From: an uncultured Anaerosolibacter sp.
GTDB lineage: Bacteria; Bacillota_A; Clostridia; Peptostreptococcales; Thermotaleaceae
DNA length: 49,271 nt
Assembly (NCBI GenBank): GCA_937948705.1
Contig: CALECF010000105.1
Location: forward strand, 1 to 49,271
Direction of reading: 5' to 3'
Below, one piece after another: positions 34,930-42,904 of this stretch. Both the position numbers and the translations under genes were made by a program. Numbering within the stretch: the stretch's first letter is position 1; each line of letters opens with the position of its first letter. The notes under the pieces are model-generated. The model was not told where the DNA came from. It saw only the letters and a program-made list of their open reading frames with translations, and did not search any database.

Positions 34930-35760
34930 CTATTTAGATACGTCTGTACCAAACCATTTTTCTGATATTTTTAAATACGTGCCATCTGCTTTCATATCGG
35001 CTAACGCTGTATTCACAGCCTCCACTAATTCTTCATTACCCTTATTAAACATAATGCCCATTTGAGCGGCATCCTGTTGTTCTGCCACTATCTTAAGTGC
35101 CAATTCAGGTTTTTGCTTTTTCAGATCTAGGAAAGATAAGCTATCATTGATTGTAGCATCTACACGGCCCGCAGCCAGTAGATCAATGGCTTGATTGAAA
35201 CCATCAATCTGAACAATTTCCGCACCATTAGCTCTTGCAATGTCTGCTAAGTTACTGGTTAGAGATTGCGCTGCTTTCTTGCCTTTTAAATCTGCAAAAT
35301 CTTTTATTTCACTATTGTTCTCTTGAACGATCAATACCGCTTTAGAAACAATATACGTATCTGAAAAATCATATTTCTCTAGACGGTCTGGGCGAATGGA
35401 TACCTCATTCACGATGGCATCAAACCTCTTTGCATCTAATCCAGCAAATATACCATCCCACTTGGTTTCGATGAATTCGGCCTCTACACCTAAACGTTTG
35501 GCAACTTCTTCAGCGATTTCTACATCAAATCCCGTTAATTTCCCTGTGTTATCGTGGAAAGTAAATGGCGCATAGGTTCCCTCTGTTCCAAAACGAATTT
35601 TGCCCTCAGCCTGAACTTTCTCTAAAAGGTTTTCATTTTTAGTAGTTGCCCCTGGTGCTGGATTTGTGTTATTATCCTGCTTATTTACACTAGAGCTGCA
35701 TCCCATAAGACCTACACTTAGGATTAATACGGCTACAACAATTAATATTATTTTTTTCAT
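34930..35760 (-). CDS. Amino-acid (cystine-like) ABC transporter binding lipoprotein
   Basis: 276 aa lipoprotein with signal ending VGLMGC (Cys21) and a family-3 solute-binding fold. Motifs: IRFGTEGTYAPFTFHDNTGKLTGFDVEIAEEVAKRLG, WDGIFAGLDAKRFDAI, SLTSNLADIARANGA and the Arg/Asp ligand contacts expected for an amino-acid pocket. It most resembles the cystine/FliY-TcyA subgroup, but neutral polar amino acids are possible. AGGAGG precedes the ATG. It is the first gene of the three-gene importer, read away from the T-box/TrpP unit. Confidence 0.88.
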   Translation of the reverse strand: MKKIILIVVAVLILSVGLMGCSSSVNKQDNNTNPAPGATTKNENLLEKVQAEGKIRFGTEGTYAPFTFHDNTGKLTGFDVEIAEEVAKRLGVEAEFIETKWDGIFAGLDAKRFDAIVNEVSIRPDRLEKYDFSDTYIVSKAVLIVQENNSEIKDFADLKGKKAAQSLTSNLADIARANGAEIVQIDGFNQAIDLLAAGRVDATINDSLSFLDLKKQKPELALKIVAEQQDAAQMGIMFNKGNEELVEAVNTALADMKADGTYLKISEKWFGTDVSK

Positions 35761-35807
35761 TTTTTAATTCCTCCTATTCCTATCGGAATTCTTATATTTT
35801 ATAATTG

Positions 35808-35855
35808 ATTTTAGCATGGGTCATGTTGCACTGTCAATTGAAATTTTAATTTCAA
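35808..35855 (-). promoter_or_regulatory. Promoter of the amino-acid ABC operon with adjoining dyad
   Basis: Minus-strand TTGACA (35837-35832), 18-base spacer, TAAAAT (35813-35808). Immediately upstream is the dyad TTGAAATT-TT-AATTTCAA (35838-35855), placed for a regulator to touch the -35 region. The regulator is not identifiable from sequence. Confidence 0.6.
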
Positions 35856-35924
35856 ATACTGCAAAAATAAGGAATGATAAAATATAACAAATTACATTAT
35901 TTAGAATTTTATATAAACTTTTTA

Positions 35925-35953
35925 TTGACTTTATCATTTTGCTGTATTATTAT
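35925..35953 (+). promoter_or_regulatory. Promoter of the T-box/TrpP unit
   Basis: TTGACT (35925-35930), 17-base spacer, TATTAT (35948-35953), placing the transcript start near 35960, just before the T-box leader. A TATAAT at 35957-35962 has no matching -35. Confidence 0.65.
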
Positions 35954-35964
35954 TAGTATAATAA

Positions 35965-36247
35965 AAAATCAGAAAATTCTTTGAATAGGAGTAGTAGGCA
36001 AAATATCTACTTCCAGCGAGTCGGGTTTGGTGAAAGCCGACATTTAGATCTTTGTTGAATGGACCTAGGAGAAGCAGGGTGAACATTGAGTAGCCTGGGC
36101 CGGGTGTTTCCCGTTATAGAAACAGGATATCGAGCCCCTATAGCTCCGTATCTGAAAGAGTGAGATAGAATGAATCTATCTAATTTGGGTGGTACCACGG
36201 AAGCAAGCCTTTCGTCCCTGTTTTTACAGGGATGAAAGGCTTTTTTA
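35965..36247 (+). ncRNA. T-box riboswitch leader, candidate tryptophan (UGG) specifier
   Basis: The conserved T-box GGGTGGTACCACGG lies at 36187-36200. It is followed by a terminator stem (GCCTTTC...GAAAGGC, 36207-36240) and a T-run (36241-36246). Upstream is a long stem I region with the AG-rich bulges of T-boxes. The segment GAATGGACC at 36057-36065 has the form of a specifier loop, with TGG at 36060-36062 pairing with the tRNA-Trp anticodon. Uncharged tRNA-Trp would stabilise the antiterminator and turn on the TrpP gene downstream. The T-box itself is certain; the specifier is inferred from its position and from the downstream gene. Confidence 0.92.
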
Positions 36248-36261
36248 TATTCTAAAAAAAC

Positions 36262-36332
36262 AAGGAGGTGATGAGCATGCCATGAACAGCAGAAGAATCG
36301 GCCTGGCTTTGGATAAAAGAAAAAATCAATAA
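36262..36332 (+). other. Strong ribosome site with minimal overlapping ORFs before trpP
   Basis: AAGGAGG at 36262-36268 is followed by ATGs at 36271, 36277 and 36282. The ATG at 36277, at ideal distance, encodes only Met-Pro then stop, and its TGA overlaps the ATG at 36282 (ATGA). That ATG opens a 16-codon frame (MNSRRIGLALDKRKNQ). trpP has its own AAAGGAG 18 bases later. It may be a leader cistron that sets translation of trpP, or the remnant of a former gene start. Confidence 0.4.
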
Positions 36333-36349
36333 TAAAAGGAGAGATTCCC

Positions 36350-36874
36350 ATGAATGTAAATCTAAGAAAAAATATTTTAACGGCTTTGCTTATCGCCATT
36401 GGTGTAATTCTTCGCCAAATTGTGCCTGGCACCATCGGTAGTATGAAGTTTGATGTGATGCTTTCTGTGATCTTTGTATCCCTATTGATTAATAGGGACT
36501 TTAAAAATACAATTCTTACTGGCTTGCTTGGTGGATTGATTGCTGCCATGACCACAACGTTCCCTGGTGGCCAAATTCCGAATATCATTGATAAACTGAT
36601 TACCTGTTGCCTTGTCTATGGAATGATTCGTCTATCGGAAAAATTTCAGAACCAAGGTGTCACCAGGGGCATCATCGCCTTCATCGGGACCATTTTTAGC
36701 GGAAGTATATTTCTTACCTCGGCCCTCTTCATCGTAGGACTACCTGCACCTTTCGAGGTGTTGTTCCTTGGCATCGTATTGCCCACAGCAGTGACCAATA
36801 TCTTTTTAACGACCTTCCTCTATCAAACGGTTATGATGGCTATGAAGGTAACAGGTATACAAATTGCTGAGTAA
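36350..36874 (+). CDS. trpP: Tryptophan transporter, TrpP family
   Basis: 174 aa membrane protein with five or so hydrophobic helices. It begins MNVNLRKNILTALLIAIGVIL and includes PGTIGSMKFDVMLSVIFVS and ATTFPGGQIPNIIDKL-type segments (here AMTTTFPGGQIPNIIDKL), the TrpP/YhaG pattern of Gram-positive tryptophan uptake proteins. It follows a T-box with a candidate Trp codon specifier, strongly supporting tryptophan as substrate and tRNA-Trp-dependent control. AAAGGAGAG precedes the ATG. A terminator at 36881-36917 closes the single-gene unit. Confidence 0.9.
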   Translation: MNVNLRKNILTALLIAIGVILRQIVPGTIGSMKFDVMLSVIFVSLLINRDFKNTILTGLLGGLIAAMTTTFPGGQIPNIIDKLITCCLVYGMIRLSEKFQNQGVTRGIIAFIGTIFSGSIFLTSALFIVGLPAPFEVLFLGIVLPTAVTNIFLTTFLYQTVMMAMKVTGIQIAE

Positions 36875-36880
36875 GTAAAA

Positions 36881-36917
36881 TAAGAAGAGAACATGGCACA
36901 GCCCTGTTCTCTTCTTA
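36881..36917. terminator. Bidirectional terminator between trpP and the sugar kinase
   Basis: TAAGAAGAGAACA (36881-36893) and TGTTCTCTTCTTA (36905-36917) form a perfect 13-bp stem (plus inner GG/CC pairs) between the convergent trpP and kinase genes. Confidence 0.82.
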
Positions 36918-36932
36918 TGTCGTCATATGACT

Positions 36933-37916
36933 TCATCGATCTATATATTTTTCAATCCCCATAAAGTTTCTCACCTGAGACATGGTTGGAAATCCTTCCA
37001 TATCACCCCTCACCAACGTGGCCATAGCACCCACTGCATTGGCCAATTGTCCACTTTCCCTTAGACTTAAGTTTCTCAATAGTCCTGACAAAAATCCTGC
37101 CGCAAATCCATCTCCAGCACCTACCGTATCTTCAGGTTTCTCCACCACATAACCTTCAATATAGGCTTGTTCATCCCTGCTTGCTACATAACAACCTTTT
37201 TTACCCAGCTTTGTCACTACGATCTTATTCCCCAACTCTAGAAAAGTACGTGTCATCTCCTGATAATCATCCATATCTAGTAAGAGCTGCCCTTCGTCAA
37301 TGCCTGGAAAAATGATATCCGATCGTTTTGCCATATCAAGAATTGTAGTCTTTGCGTCTTCTATATTCCACAATTTTAGTCGTATATTGGGGTCAAAAGA
37401 AATGATTACGCCATTCTCTTTTGCTGTTTCCATGACATGATATATGGTTTTTCTGTTTACATCGGACAATGCTGGCGTAATACCTGTAATATGCAGAATC
37501 TTCGCCGTTTGCATATAATCCATATCTAGATCTTCTATGGTTATGTTGCTCGCTGCAGAGTGTTTTCTGTAATAGTATACATTTGGATTTACATGGGCAA
37601 ATCTCTCTTTAAATATAAGTCCCGTTTGTCTGGATTCATCGACAACGACCCTCGATACATCTACCCCTTCCCCCATGATCACAGACTTTATGTATCTTCC
37701 AAATTCATCATCTCCCAATTTGGAAAACCATCCTACCTGATGACCTAGCCTAGCAAGGGCAATAGCCACATTCGATTCTGCACCAGCTATGGTCTTGTTA
37801 TAATTATGAACATATCGGAGTGGTCCTGTGGAATCGGGATTAAACATAACCATGGTTTCACCAAAGGTCACAACCTCCATATCCCTTTTATATCCTCTAC
37901 TTGGCAATTGTAGCAT
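36933..37916 (-). CDS. kdgK: PfkB-family sugar kinase, probably 2-keto-3-deoxygluconate kinase
   Basis: 327 aa ribokinase-fold enzyme. N-terminal VVTFGETMVMFNPDSTGPL and the substrate segment GAESNVAIALARLG; the catalytic base lies in EDTVGAGDGFAAGFLSGLL (anion-hole GAGD). This pattern fits 2-keto-3-deoxygluconate kinases of pectin/hexuronate breakdown, but related PfkB kinases cannot be excluded. The ATG at 37916 has AGTAGGGAG at five bases; a later Met at residue 13 has a poorly spaced site. It stands alone, without KDPG aldolase, so the pathway context is missing. Confidence 0.82.
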   Translation of the reverse strand: MLQLPSRGYKRDMEVVTFGETMVMFNPDSTGPLRYVHNYNKTIAGAESNVAIALARLGHQVGWFSKLGDDEFGRYIKSVIMGEGVDVSRVVVDESRQTGLIFKERFAHVNPNVYYYRKHSAASNITIEDLDMDYMQTAKILHITGITPALSDVNRKTIYHVMETAKENGVIISFDPNIRLKLWNIEDAKTTILDMAKRSDIIFPGIDEGQLLLDMDDYQEMTRTFLELGNKIVVTKLGKKGCYVASRDEQAYIEGYVVEKPEDTVGAGDGFAAGFLSGLLRNLSLRESGQLANAVGAMATLVRGDMEGFPTMSQVRNFMGIEKYIDR

Positions 37917-37994
37917 CCATGCTCCCTACTTTCATTGTTAGTTGTCTGACATCATATAGCTATATTATATATGAATTTTCTGTGAAATGGAATT

Positions 37995-38030
37995 AAAAAT
38001 CATGGATACATCCATATATCCATGATTTTT
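37995..38030 (-). terminator. Terminator of the nitroreductase gene
   Basis: AAAAATCATGGATA (37995-38008) and TATCCATGATTTTT (38017-38030): a perfect 14-bp stem with A/T-rich ends, 47 bases after the nitroreductase stop on the minus strand. Confidence 0.8.
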
Positions 38031-38076
38031 GACAAGGATTTAGATCATAAGTAATTGTTCTACTGTCCCGTATATC

Positions 38077-38676
38077 CTATTTAAACACCTTCACTCTTTC
38101 TTCCAATGGCATAAAGGTTTTCTCCCCTGGGGGAGCTGTTGGCTTCCCAAAGGGCATTTGAGCGATGAGCTTCCACTTGTCTGGTATATTCCATTCTTTT
38201 TTTACTTCATCATCGATTAGTGGGTTATAGTGCTGTAATGAAGCCCCAAAGCCTTCAACTTCTAAGGAAGTCCACACTATATATTGAAGCATTCCCCCAG
38301 AGTTTTGAGACCAAACTGGGAAACTATCCTTATAGCTGGGGAGTTTTTGTTGCAGTCCTTCGACCACCTCTTGATCCTCAAAGAATAAAACCGTACCATA
38401 CCCAGCTCTGAATGTACCTAGTTTTTCTTCTGTCTTGGAGAACTTTTCAGGTGAAACCCTTTTTCGCAGGATTTCCGTCGTAATATTCCATAATTTATCA
38501 TGGTGGCCTCCTAATAATAAGACCACCCTACCACTTTGTGAATTCATTGGCGAAGGTGTATGCTTTACCCCATGATGGATCACTTCTTGTATTCTTTCAT
38601 CAGAAATTACAAAATCTTTGCTAATGCCATAGATAGACCGTCTATCTTCTACGGCTGCTCTAAACTCTCTATTCAT
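38077..38676 (-). CDS. Nitroreductase-family protein (Frm2/HBN1-like)
   Basis: 199 aa FMN-dependent oxidoreductase family member. It begins FRAAVEDRRSIYGISKD and continues VIHHGVKHTPSPMNSQSGRVVLLLG, then SGGMLQYIVWTSLEVEGFGASLQHYNPLIDDEV and QMPFGKPTAPPGEK. These match the short 'fatty acid repression mutant' type nitroreductases rather than NfsA/NfsB. Likely a NAD(P)H-dependent reductase of nitro compounds or quinones. Single gene with its own terminator. The physiological substrate is unknown. Confidence 0.85.
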   Translation of the reverse strand: MNREFRAAVEDRRSIYGISKDFVISDERIQEVIHHGVKHTPSPMNSQSGRVVLLLGGHHDKLWNITTEILRKRVSPEKFSKTEEKLGTFRAGYGTVLFFEDQEVVEGLQQKLPSYKDSFPVWSQNSGGMLQYIVWTSLEVEGFGASLQHYNPLIDDEVKKEWNIPDKWKLIAQMPFGKPTAPPGEKTFMPLEERVKVFK

Positions 38677-38922
38677 TTTTTTCCCTCCAAGATTAAACTT
38701 ATCACATATGCTTATTCTTTACCCTATTGTATACACTATTATTCAAAACCTCTATCTATAGTCCCCCTCTAGCATCCCGTAGGGAACGATGCCCTCACTG
38801 TTTCATTCTAATCTTTTACATCCATCACACCTTTTGAAACATATATCCATCAAAATATCCTTGCTTATTTATAAACAATTTCCATATATATACATACTAC
38901 CATATATATCCCTGTAACTACA
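38677..38922. other. AT-rich intergenic region, no gene seen
   Basis: It contains the promoter region of the nitroreductase gene and runs of TATATA. The only structured piece is a short CCCGTAGGGAACGATGCCC stretch near 38776 that resembles a REP fragment. No open frame with a ribosome site was found. Confidence 0.5.
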
Positions 38923-38952
38923 AAATAACCTGTCCCAAAGGACAGGTTATTT
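38923..38952 (-). terminator. Terminator of the Liv/ATC-hydrolase operon
   Basis: AAATAACCTGTCC (38923-38935), loop CAAA, GGACAGGTTATTT (38940-38952): a perfect 13-bp stem with T-rich end, 43 bases after the last gene of the operon. Confidence 0.88.
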
Positions 38953-38995
38953 AAGTGATATCTTTACTTTTCAAGCTTAACTACCCTATTCAATA

Positions 38996-39478
38996 TTACT
39001 TTTTCCTTGTGATTACCATTTCACAGCAGTCTTGACCTTTACTTAATAACTGCTTGAATTCAAGGCTTAGATGTGGGAAACAATCAATCATACCATAATC
39101 TCCAAAGCTGGCCAATTCACATAACTTTGCAACTTCTTCCGGTGAACAGCCAAGTTTTTTCCACGCTTCAACCAAGGCACAATATCTAAACTTGATGACA
39201 CTCTCATCCTCATCTAATTTCACAGGCTCCATGGCAAAAGCTTCTTTAGGATGTCCTGATAAAATTGCATTGGCGAAATCCAAGGCTGTTTTTGCCTCTC
39301 CAATCGCTATCCCCTTCATATTGCCAAACTCTCTGATGGCTTTTTCTGCAATTTTATCTACGTCAGCATTTTCTTCCTTTGCATATTTTAATAACAGATA
39401 GAACCATCTTGCCCTGTCTTCAATTGCAGCTCTAAAAGCATCTGTTAATTCCTCTTGCGAATACATCTTATTGCACAT
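38996..39478 (-). CDS. L-2-amino-thiazoline-4-carboxylic acid (ATC) hydrolase family protein
   Basis: 160 aa. The segment KFRYCALVEAWKKLGCSPEEVAKLCELASFGDYGMIDCFPHLSLEF, split here by Cys100, Cys111, Cys120 and Cys133, and the C-terminal GQDCCE (Cys151/Cys152) match the ATC hydrolase family. That family is named for ring opening of aminothiazoline carboxylate to N-carbamoyl-cysteine or S-carbamoyl-cysteine. Many homologues are uncharacterised, so the reaction here is provisional. AGGGGG lies nine bases before the ATG. It starts 29 bases after livF and ends the Liv operon, suggesting that the importer brings in its substrate. Confidence 0.78.
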   Translation of the reverse strand: MCNKMYSQEELTDAFRAAIEDRARWFYLLLKYAKEENADVDKIAEKAIREFGNMKGIAIGEAKTALDFANAILSGHPKEAFAMEPVKLDEDESVIKFRYCALVEAWKKLGCSPEEVAKLCELASFGDYGMIDCFPHLSLEFKQLLSKGQDCCEMVITRKK

Positions 39479-39507
39479 AAAGTATGTCCCCCTTAAATTA
39501 GTAGTAT

Positions 39508-40218
39508 TTATTCACCTAAATAGGCCTTTCTTACCGCATCACTTTCTAGAAGTGTTTTGGCATCATCTTCTAATACAATTTTTCCAGTTTCCAGCACATA
39601 ACACCGATGGGCAATCATGAGAGCCATTCTTGCATTTTGTTCTATAAGCAATATGGTTGTTCCCTGCTTATTGATCTCTTTAATTAATTCAAATATGGCT
39701 GCTACCATGAGGGGCGCCAAACCCAAGGACGGTTCATCTAAAAGTAACAACCTAGGCTTATTCATGAGGGCTCTACCGATGGCCAACATTTGTTGCTCGC
39801 CGCCGCTGAGTGTACCTGCTGCCTGGTTCTTCCTTTCCTTCAACCTCGGGAATAAGGTATAGATTCGATCAAAGGAATCGGCGATTTCTCCCTTGCTTTT
39901 TCTTGTATAAGCACCCATTTCAAGATTCTCTAATACAGACATGTTTGGAAATACCTGTCTGCCTTCTGGTGCCAAGGATATCCCCATCCTTACAATCTCT
40001 GGTGCTGATCTACTTGTAATATCTTCTCCCTGAAAGATAATCTTACCAGTTTTGGGCTTAATCAAACCAGCTACCGTCTTAAGGGTAGTGGTTTTTCCTG
40101 CGCCGTTGCTACCAATCAGCGTGACAATTTCATTCTCTTTTACCTCAAGATTTATTCCTTTTAAAGCTTCAATATTCCCATAATACGTGTGAATACCCGA
40201 CATCTTGAGCATTTGCAA
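39508..40218 (-). CDS. livF: Branched-chain/hydrophobic amino-acid-type ABC ATP-binding protein LivF
   Basis: 236 aa. Walker A GSNGAGKTT, Q-loop region SLAPEGRQVFPNMSVLENL, signature GTLSGGEQQMLAIGRALM, Walker B LLLLDEPSLGLAP, H-loop LLIEQNARMAL, all LivF-specific in spacing. It pairs with LivG to energise the LivHM permease. It starts directly after livG (39508-40218 follows 40219 with no gap), indicating tight coupling. Substrate is set by the binding protein at 42905. Confidence 0.95.
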   Translation of the reverse strand: MQMLKMSGIHTYYGNIEALKGINLEVKENEIVTLIGSNGAGKTTTLKTVAGLIKPKTGKIIFQGEDITSRSAPEIVRMGISLAPEGRQVFPNMSVLENLEMGAYTRKSKGEIADSFDRIYTLFPRLKERKNQAAGTLSGGEQQMLAIGRALMNKPRLLLLDEPSLGLAPLMVAAIFELIKEINKQGTTILLIEQNARMALMIAHRCYVLETGKIVLEDDAKTLLESDAVRKAYLGE

Positions 40219-40980
40219 TTAGGCCCCCTTTCCCAGATAGGCTTCTATCACATTCTGGTTATTCTGAATTTCTTTTGGGATACCTTCTGCTATCTTTGAT
40301 CCATGATCGAGCACATAGATTCTATCGGATATGCTCATGACCATCTTCATGTCATGTTCTATTAATAAGACTGTGATCCCCATATCTCGCAATTGATGAA
40401 CATATCCATTCAGATCACATGTTTCTTGAGGATTCATTCCAGCTGCCGGTTCGTCTAATAATAATAGCTTGGGTTCTGATGCCAAAGCTCTGATGATTTC
40501 AAGTTTTCTCTGTTCTCCATAGGAAAGGTTCTTGGCATATTCGTCATATTTTTTTTCAAGTCCCACCGAGTATAGCAACTGCATCGCCTTCTCACTACAT
40601 TTTTTCTCTTCCCTATCAAATGACTTGGTTTTAAAAATAGTATGAAGGAGGCCATTGTTTGTTCTTGTATGCATTCCCACCATAACATTTTGCACCACAG
40701 TCATATTGGAAAATAGTCTTATATTCTGAAAAGTTCTTGCCATCCCCTGGGAAATAATCTTTTCCGGAGTGTTGCCAGTAATGGATTTTCCTTGAAATAA
40801 AATGTTTCCAGCTGTCGGGGTATATAGCCCTGTGATCATATTGAAAAAGGTTGTCTTTCCTGCCCCATTTGGGCCTATCAAACTCACAATTTCTCCTTGA
40901 TTTACATACAAATCCACCTCATCAACTGCTCTTAGTCCCCCAAATTGCTTCGTTACACCCTTGGCTTCCAGTAGGTACAT
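40219..40980 (-). CDS. livG: Branched-chain/hydrophobic amino-acid-type ABC ATP-binding protein LivG
   Basis: 253 aa. Walker A GPNGAGKTT, the LivG-typical GMARTFQNIRLFSNMTVVQNVMVG, signature LSYGEQRKLEIIRALA and Walker B LLLLDEPAAGMNPQET, with H-loop LLIEHDMKMVMSI. The ATG at 40980 follows GGAGGGG by nine bases. Its first 59 bases lie inside the 3' end of livM in another frame, a larger overlap than usual. It is immediately followed by livF. Confidence 0.95.
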   Translation of the reverse strand: MYLLEAKGVTKQFGGLRAVDEVDLYVNQGEIVSLIGPNGAGKTTFFNMITGLYTPTAGNILFQGKSITGNTPEKIISQGMARTFQNIRLFSNMTVVQNVMVGMHTRTNNGLLHTIFKTKSFDREEKKCSEKAMQLLYSVGLEKKYDEYAKNLSYGEQRKLEIIRALASEPKLLLLDEPAAGMNPQETCDLNGYVHQLRDMGITVLLIEHDMKMVMSISDRIYVLDHGSKIAEGIPKEIQNNQNVIEAYLGKGA

Positions 40981-41962
40981 ATTGGTCTTCCCCTCCTCTC
41001 CAAAACTTCAATCTCACGCCGCCAAGTATTCCTTGGGGCCTGATGAGCATCATCGAAATCAGGATCAGACCATACATGACCATCCTATAGTTTTGTAAAG
41101 ATCTTAATAGTTCTGGTGCCGTTACCAATACAGCTGCACCTAGAATGGTTCCCGGTATACTTCCCATTCCGCCTAAAATAACGATACTCAATATCTGTAC
41201 TGATTCGTCAAATGTAAAACTTTGAGGGTCGATAAAGGTTACAAAATGTGCATAAAAGCTACCTGCTAATCCTGCAAAAAATGCTGCGATGGTAAACGCT
41301 ACTATTTTGTATACAGTCGTACGTATCCCCATATATTGGGCAGCAAGCTCATCCTCTCGAATCGCTGTAAATGCTCTTCCCATCCGAGAATTTACGAGCC
41401 TATTCATCACAATAATGGTCATTATCACAAGGCCGTAGATCAAATAGAAATAACCCACATTGCTTTGTATTTGAAAACCAAATATTCCGGGTCCTGGAAT
41501 TCCTGGAATACCCATAGGCCCCCTTGTCAATCCCATCCAGTTTAATGCAGTAATTCTAACAATTTCTCCAAACCCCAATGTGACAATGGCCAAGTATGCG
41601 CCTTGAAGCTTTAGTGTAGGCATCCCCAATAACAAACCAAATACCGCTGCAACAAGGGCGCTTGCAGGTGCTGTTATCATAAAGTTCAAGCCAAATCTTG
41701 TACTTAAGATTGCTGATGTATAGGCTCCGATTGCATAAAAAGCTGCATGACCCAGTGATAACTGTCCAGTAAATCCAGTAACCAGATTTAGACTCAACCC
41801 TAAGATTGCATAGATCCCCACCATGATGAACATTCTCATCACAAAATTACTCAATCCTATGAATGGAATCGCTGCAAATAAGATTCCCAGTATAACCCCT
41901 AGGGTTTTTACCGATATCTTCAGCTCCTTTATTTTCTCTATTGCTGATTTCATGGGTATCAC
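40922..41962 (-). CDS. livM: Branched-chain/hydrophobic amino-acid-type ABC permease LivM
   Basis: 346 aa membrane protein with about nine TM segments. Family motifs include LSLNLVTGFTGQLSLGHAAFYAIGAYTSA (split: GFTGQLSLGHAAFYAIGAY), FTAIREDELAAQYMGIRTTVYK (EAA-like loop) and the end region LRSLQNYRMVMYGLILISMMLIRPQGILGG. After RPQGILGG, where LivM usually ends, there are some 30 extra residues that overlap the start of livG by 59 bases. It abuts livH without a gap. Confidence 0.94.
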   Translation of the reverse strand: MIPMKSAIEKIKELKISVKTLGVILGILFAAIPFIGLSNFVMRMFIMVGIYAILGLSLNLVTGFTGQLSLGHAAFYAIGAYTSAILSTRFGLNFMITAPASALVAAVFGLLLGMPTLKLQGAYLAIVTLGFGEIVRITALNWMGLTRGPMGIPGIPGPGIFGFQIQSNVGYFYLIYGLVIMTIIVMNRLVNSRMGRAFTAIREDELAAQYMGIRTTVYKIVAFTIAAFFAGLAGSFYAHFVTFIDPQSFTFDESVQILSIVILGGMGSIPGTILGAAVLVTAPELLRSLQNYRMVMYGLILISMMLIRPQGILGGVRLKFWRGGEDQYVPTGSQGCNEAIWGTKSS

Positions 41963-42841
41963 CTACACTTTCTTTTGAGCCGGTTTTCCAAATAAACCCG
42001 TTGGTCGTACTAACAGTACACTGATCAATATGCCAAAGGCAATTGCATCTCTAAATCCAGCATGAATATATCCTGCCGCCAGTGTCTCGAAAACACCGAT
42101 CAGCAGGCCTCCGATCATTGCCCCTGGTAGTACACCAATTCCTCCTAAGACTGCTGCAGCAAAAGCCTTGAGTCCTGTCATAAAACCCATCATAGGATCT
42201 ACGGTCTGGTAGTACATACCAATCATAATCCCTGCTACTGCCGCCAGGGCAGCGCCCAAGAAAAATGTAAAAGAAATGATCCTATCTACATTGATTCCCA
42301 TGAGTTTCGCAGCTTCCATATTCTGTGCTGTTGCCCGCATTGCTTTCCCTACTTTTGTCTTGTGTATAATCACCGTTAGTCCTAGCATCAGTAAGATGCA
42401 GGTGATCATGATAATAATCTGTAAATAGGAGATTTTAAATCCAGCAATGGTCAATGTACCCAAATTCAGTACCAGTGGGAAATTCTTCGTTTCAGATCCC
42501 CATAAAAGCATGACTACGTTTTGAAGAAATATAGACACCCCAATCGTACTAATTAAGCTTGCAACCTTTGGTGCATTCCTTGTTCTAAGAGGATATAAAC
42601 ATACTCGATCTATAGCTGCGCCCAAAACACCTGTTACGAGCAAGCTAATGATAAAAGCCGCAAAAAAGTTTATCTTTAATACGCTGATAAGCATGAGGCA
42701 TACAAATGCCCCAAACATGTATACAGAACCATGGGCAAAATTTACCAATTCAAGAATACCGAACACCATGGTATACCCAATCGCCGTAAGAGCATATGCA
42801 CTTCCCAAGGTAATTCCATTGATGAGCTGCTGAATAAACAT
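41963..42841 (-). CDS. livH: Branched-chain/hydrophobic amino-acid-type ABC permease LivH
   Basis: 292 aa membrane protein with eight or so TM helices. It begins MFIQQLINGITLGSAYALTAIGYTMVFGI, the LivH signature, with MRATAQNMEAAKLMGINVDRII (coupling loop) and PGAMIGGLLIGVFETLAAGYI later. The frame opens at a GTG at 42853 that touches AGGAG; the ATG at 42841, 11 bases downstream, is preferred. It forms the channel with LivM. Confidence 0.94.
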   Translation of the reverse strand: MFIQQLINGITLGSAYALTAIGYTMVFGILELVNFAHGSVYMFGAFVCLMLISVLKINFFAAFIISLLVTGVLGAAIDRVCLYPLRTRNAPKVASLISTIGVSIFLQNVVMLLWGSETKNFPLVLNLGTLTIAGFKISYLQIIIMITCILLMLGLTVIIHKTKVGKAMRATAQNMEAAKLMGINVDRIISFTFFLGAALAAVAGIMIGMYYQTVDPMMGFMTGLKAFAAAVLGGIGVLPGAMIGGLLIGVFETLAAGYIHAGFRDAIAFGILISVLLVRPTGLFGKPAQKKV

Positions 42842-42863
42842 AATTTTTCTCACTCCTAATTAA

Positions 42864-42891
42864 GATGATATTCCCCGTAGAGAATATCATC
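42864..42891. terminator. Hairpin between livK and livH
   Basis: GATGATATTC (42864-42873) and GAATATCATC (42882-42891): a perfect 10-bp stem with an eight-base loop and no T-run. Such stems behind binding-protein genes usually keep the upstream message more stable than the rest of the operon. Confidence 0.6.
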
Positions 42892-42904
42892 CTTCTATTC
42901 AAGC

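Noticed and set aside
36007..36588. 193-codon minus-strand open frame across the T-box and trpP start
   Set aside because: It is antisense to the T-box leader and to trpP, and its translation has no family resemblance; the frame is open by chance.
40922..41962. Frameshift in livM
   Set aside because: The membrane part is complete and in frame to the usual end, so only the stop position differs.
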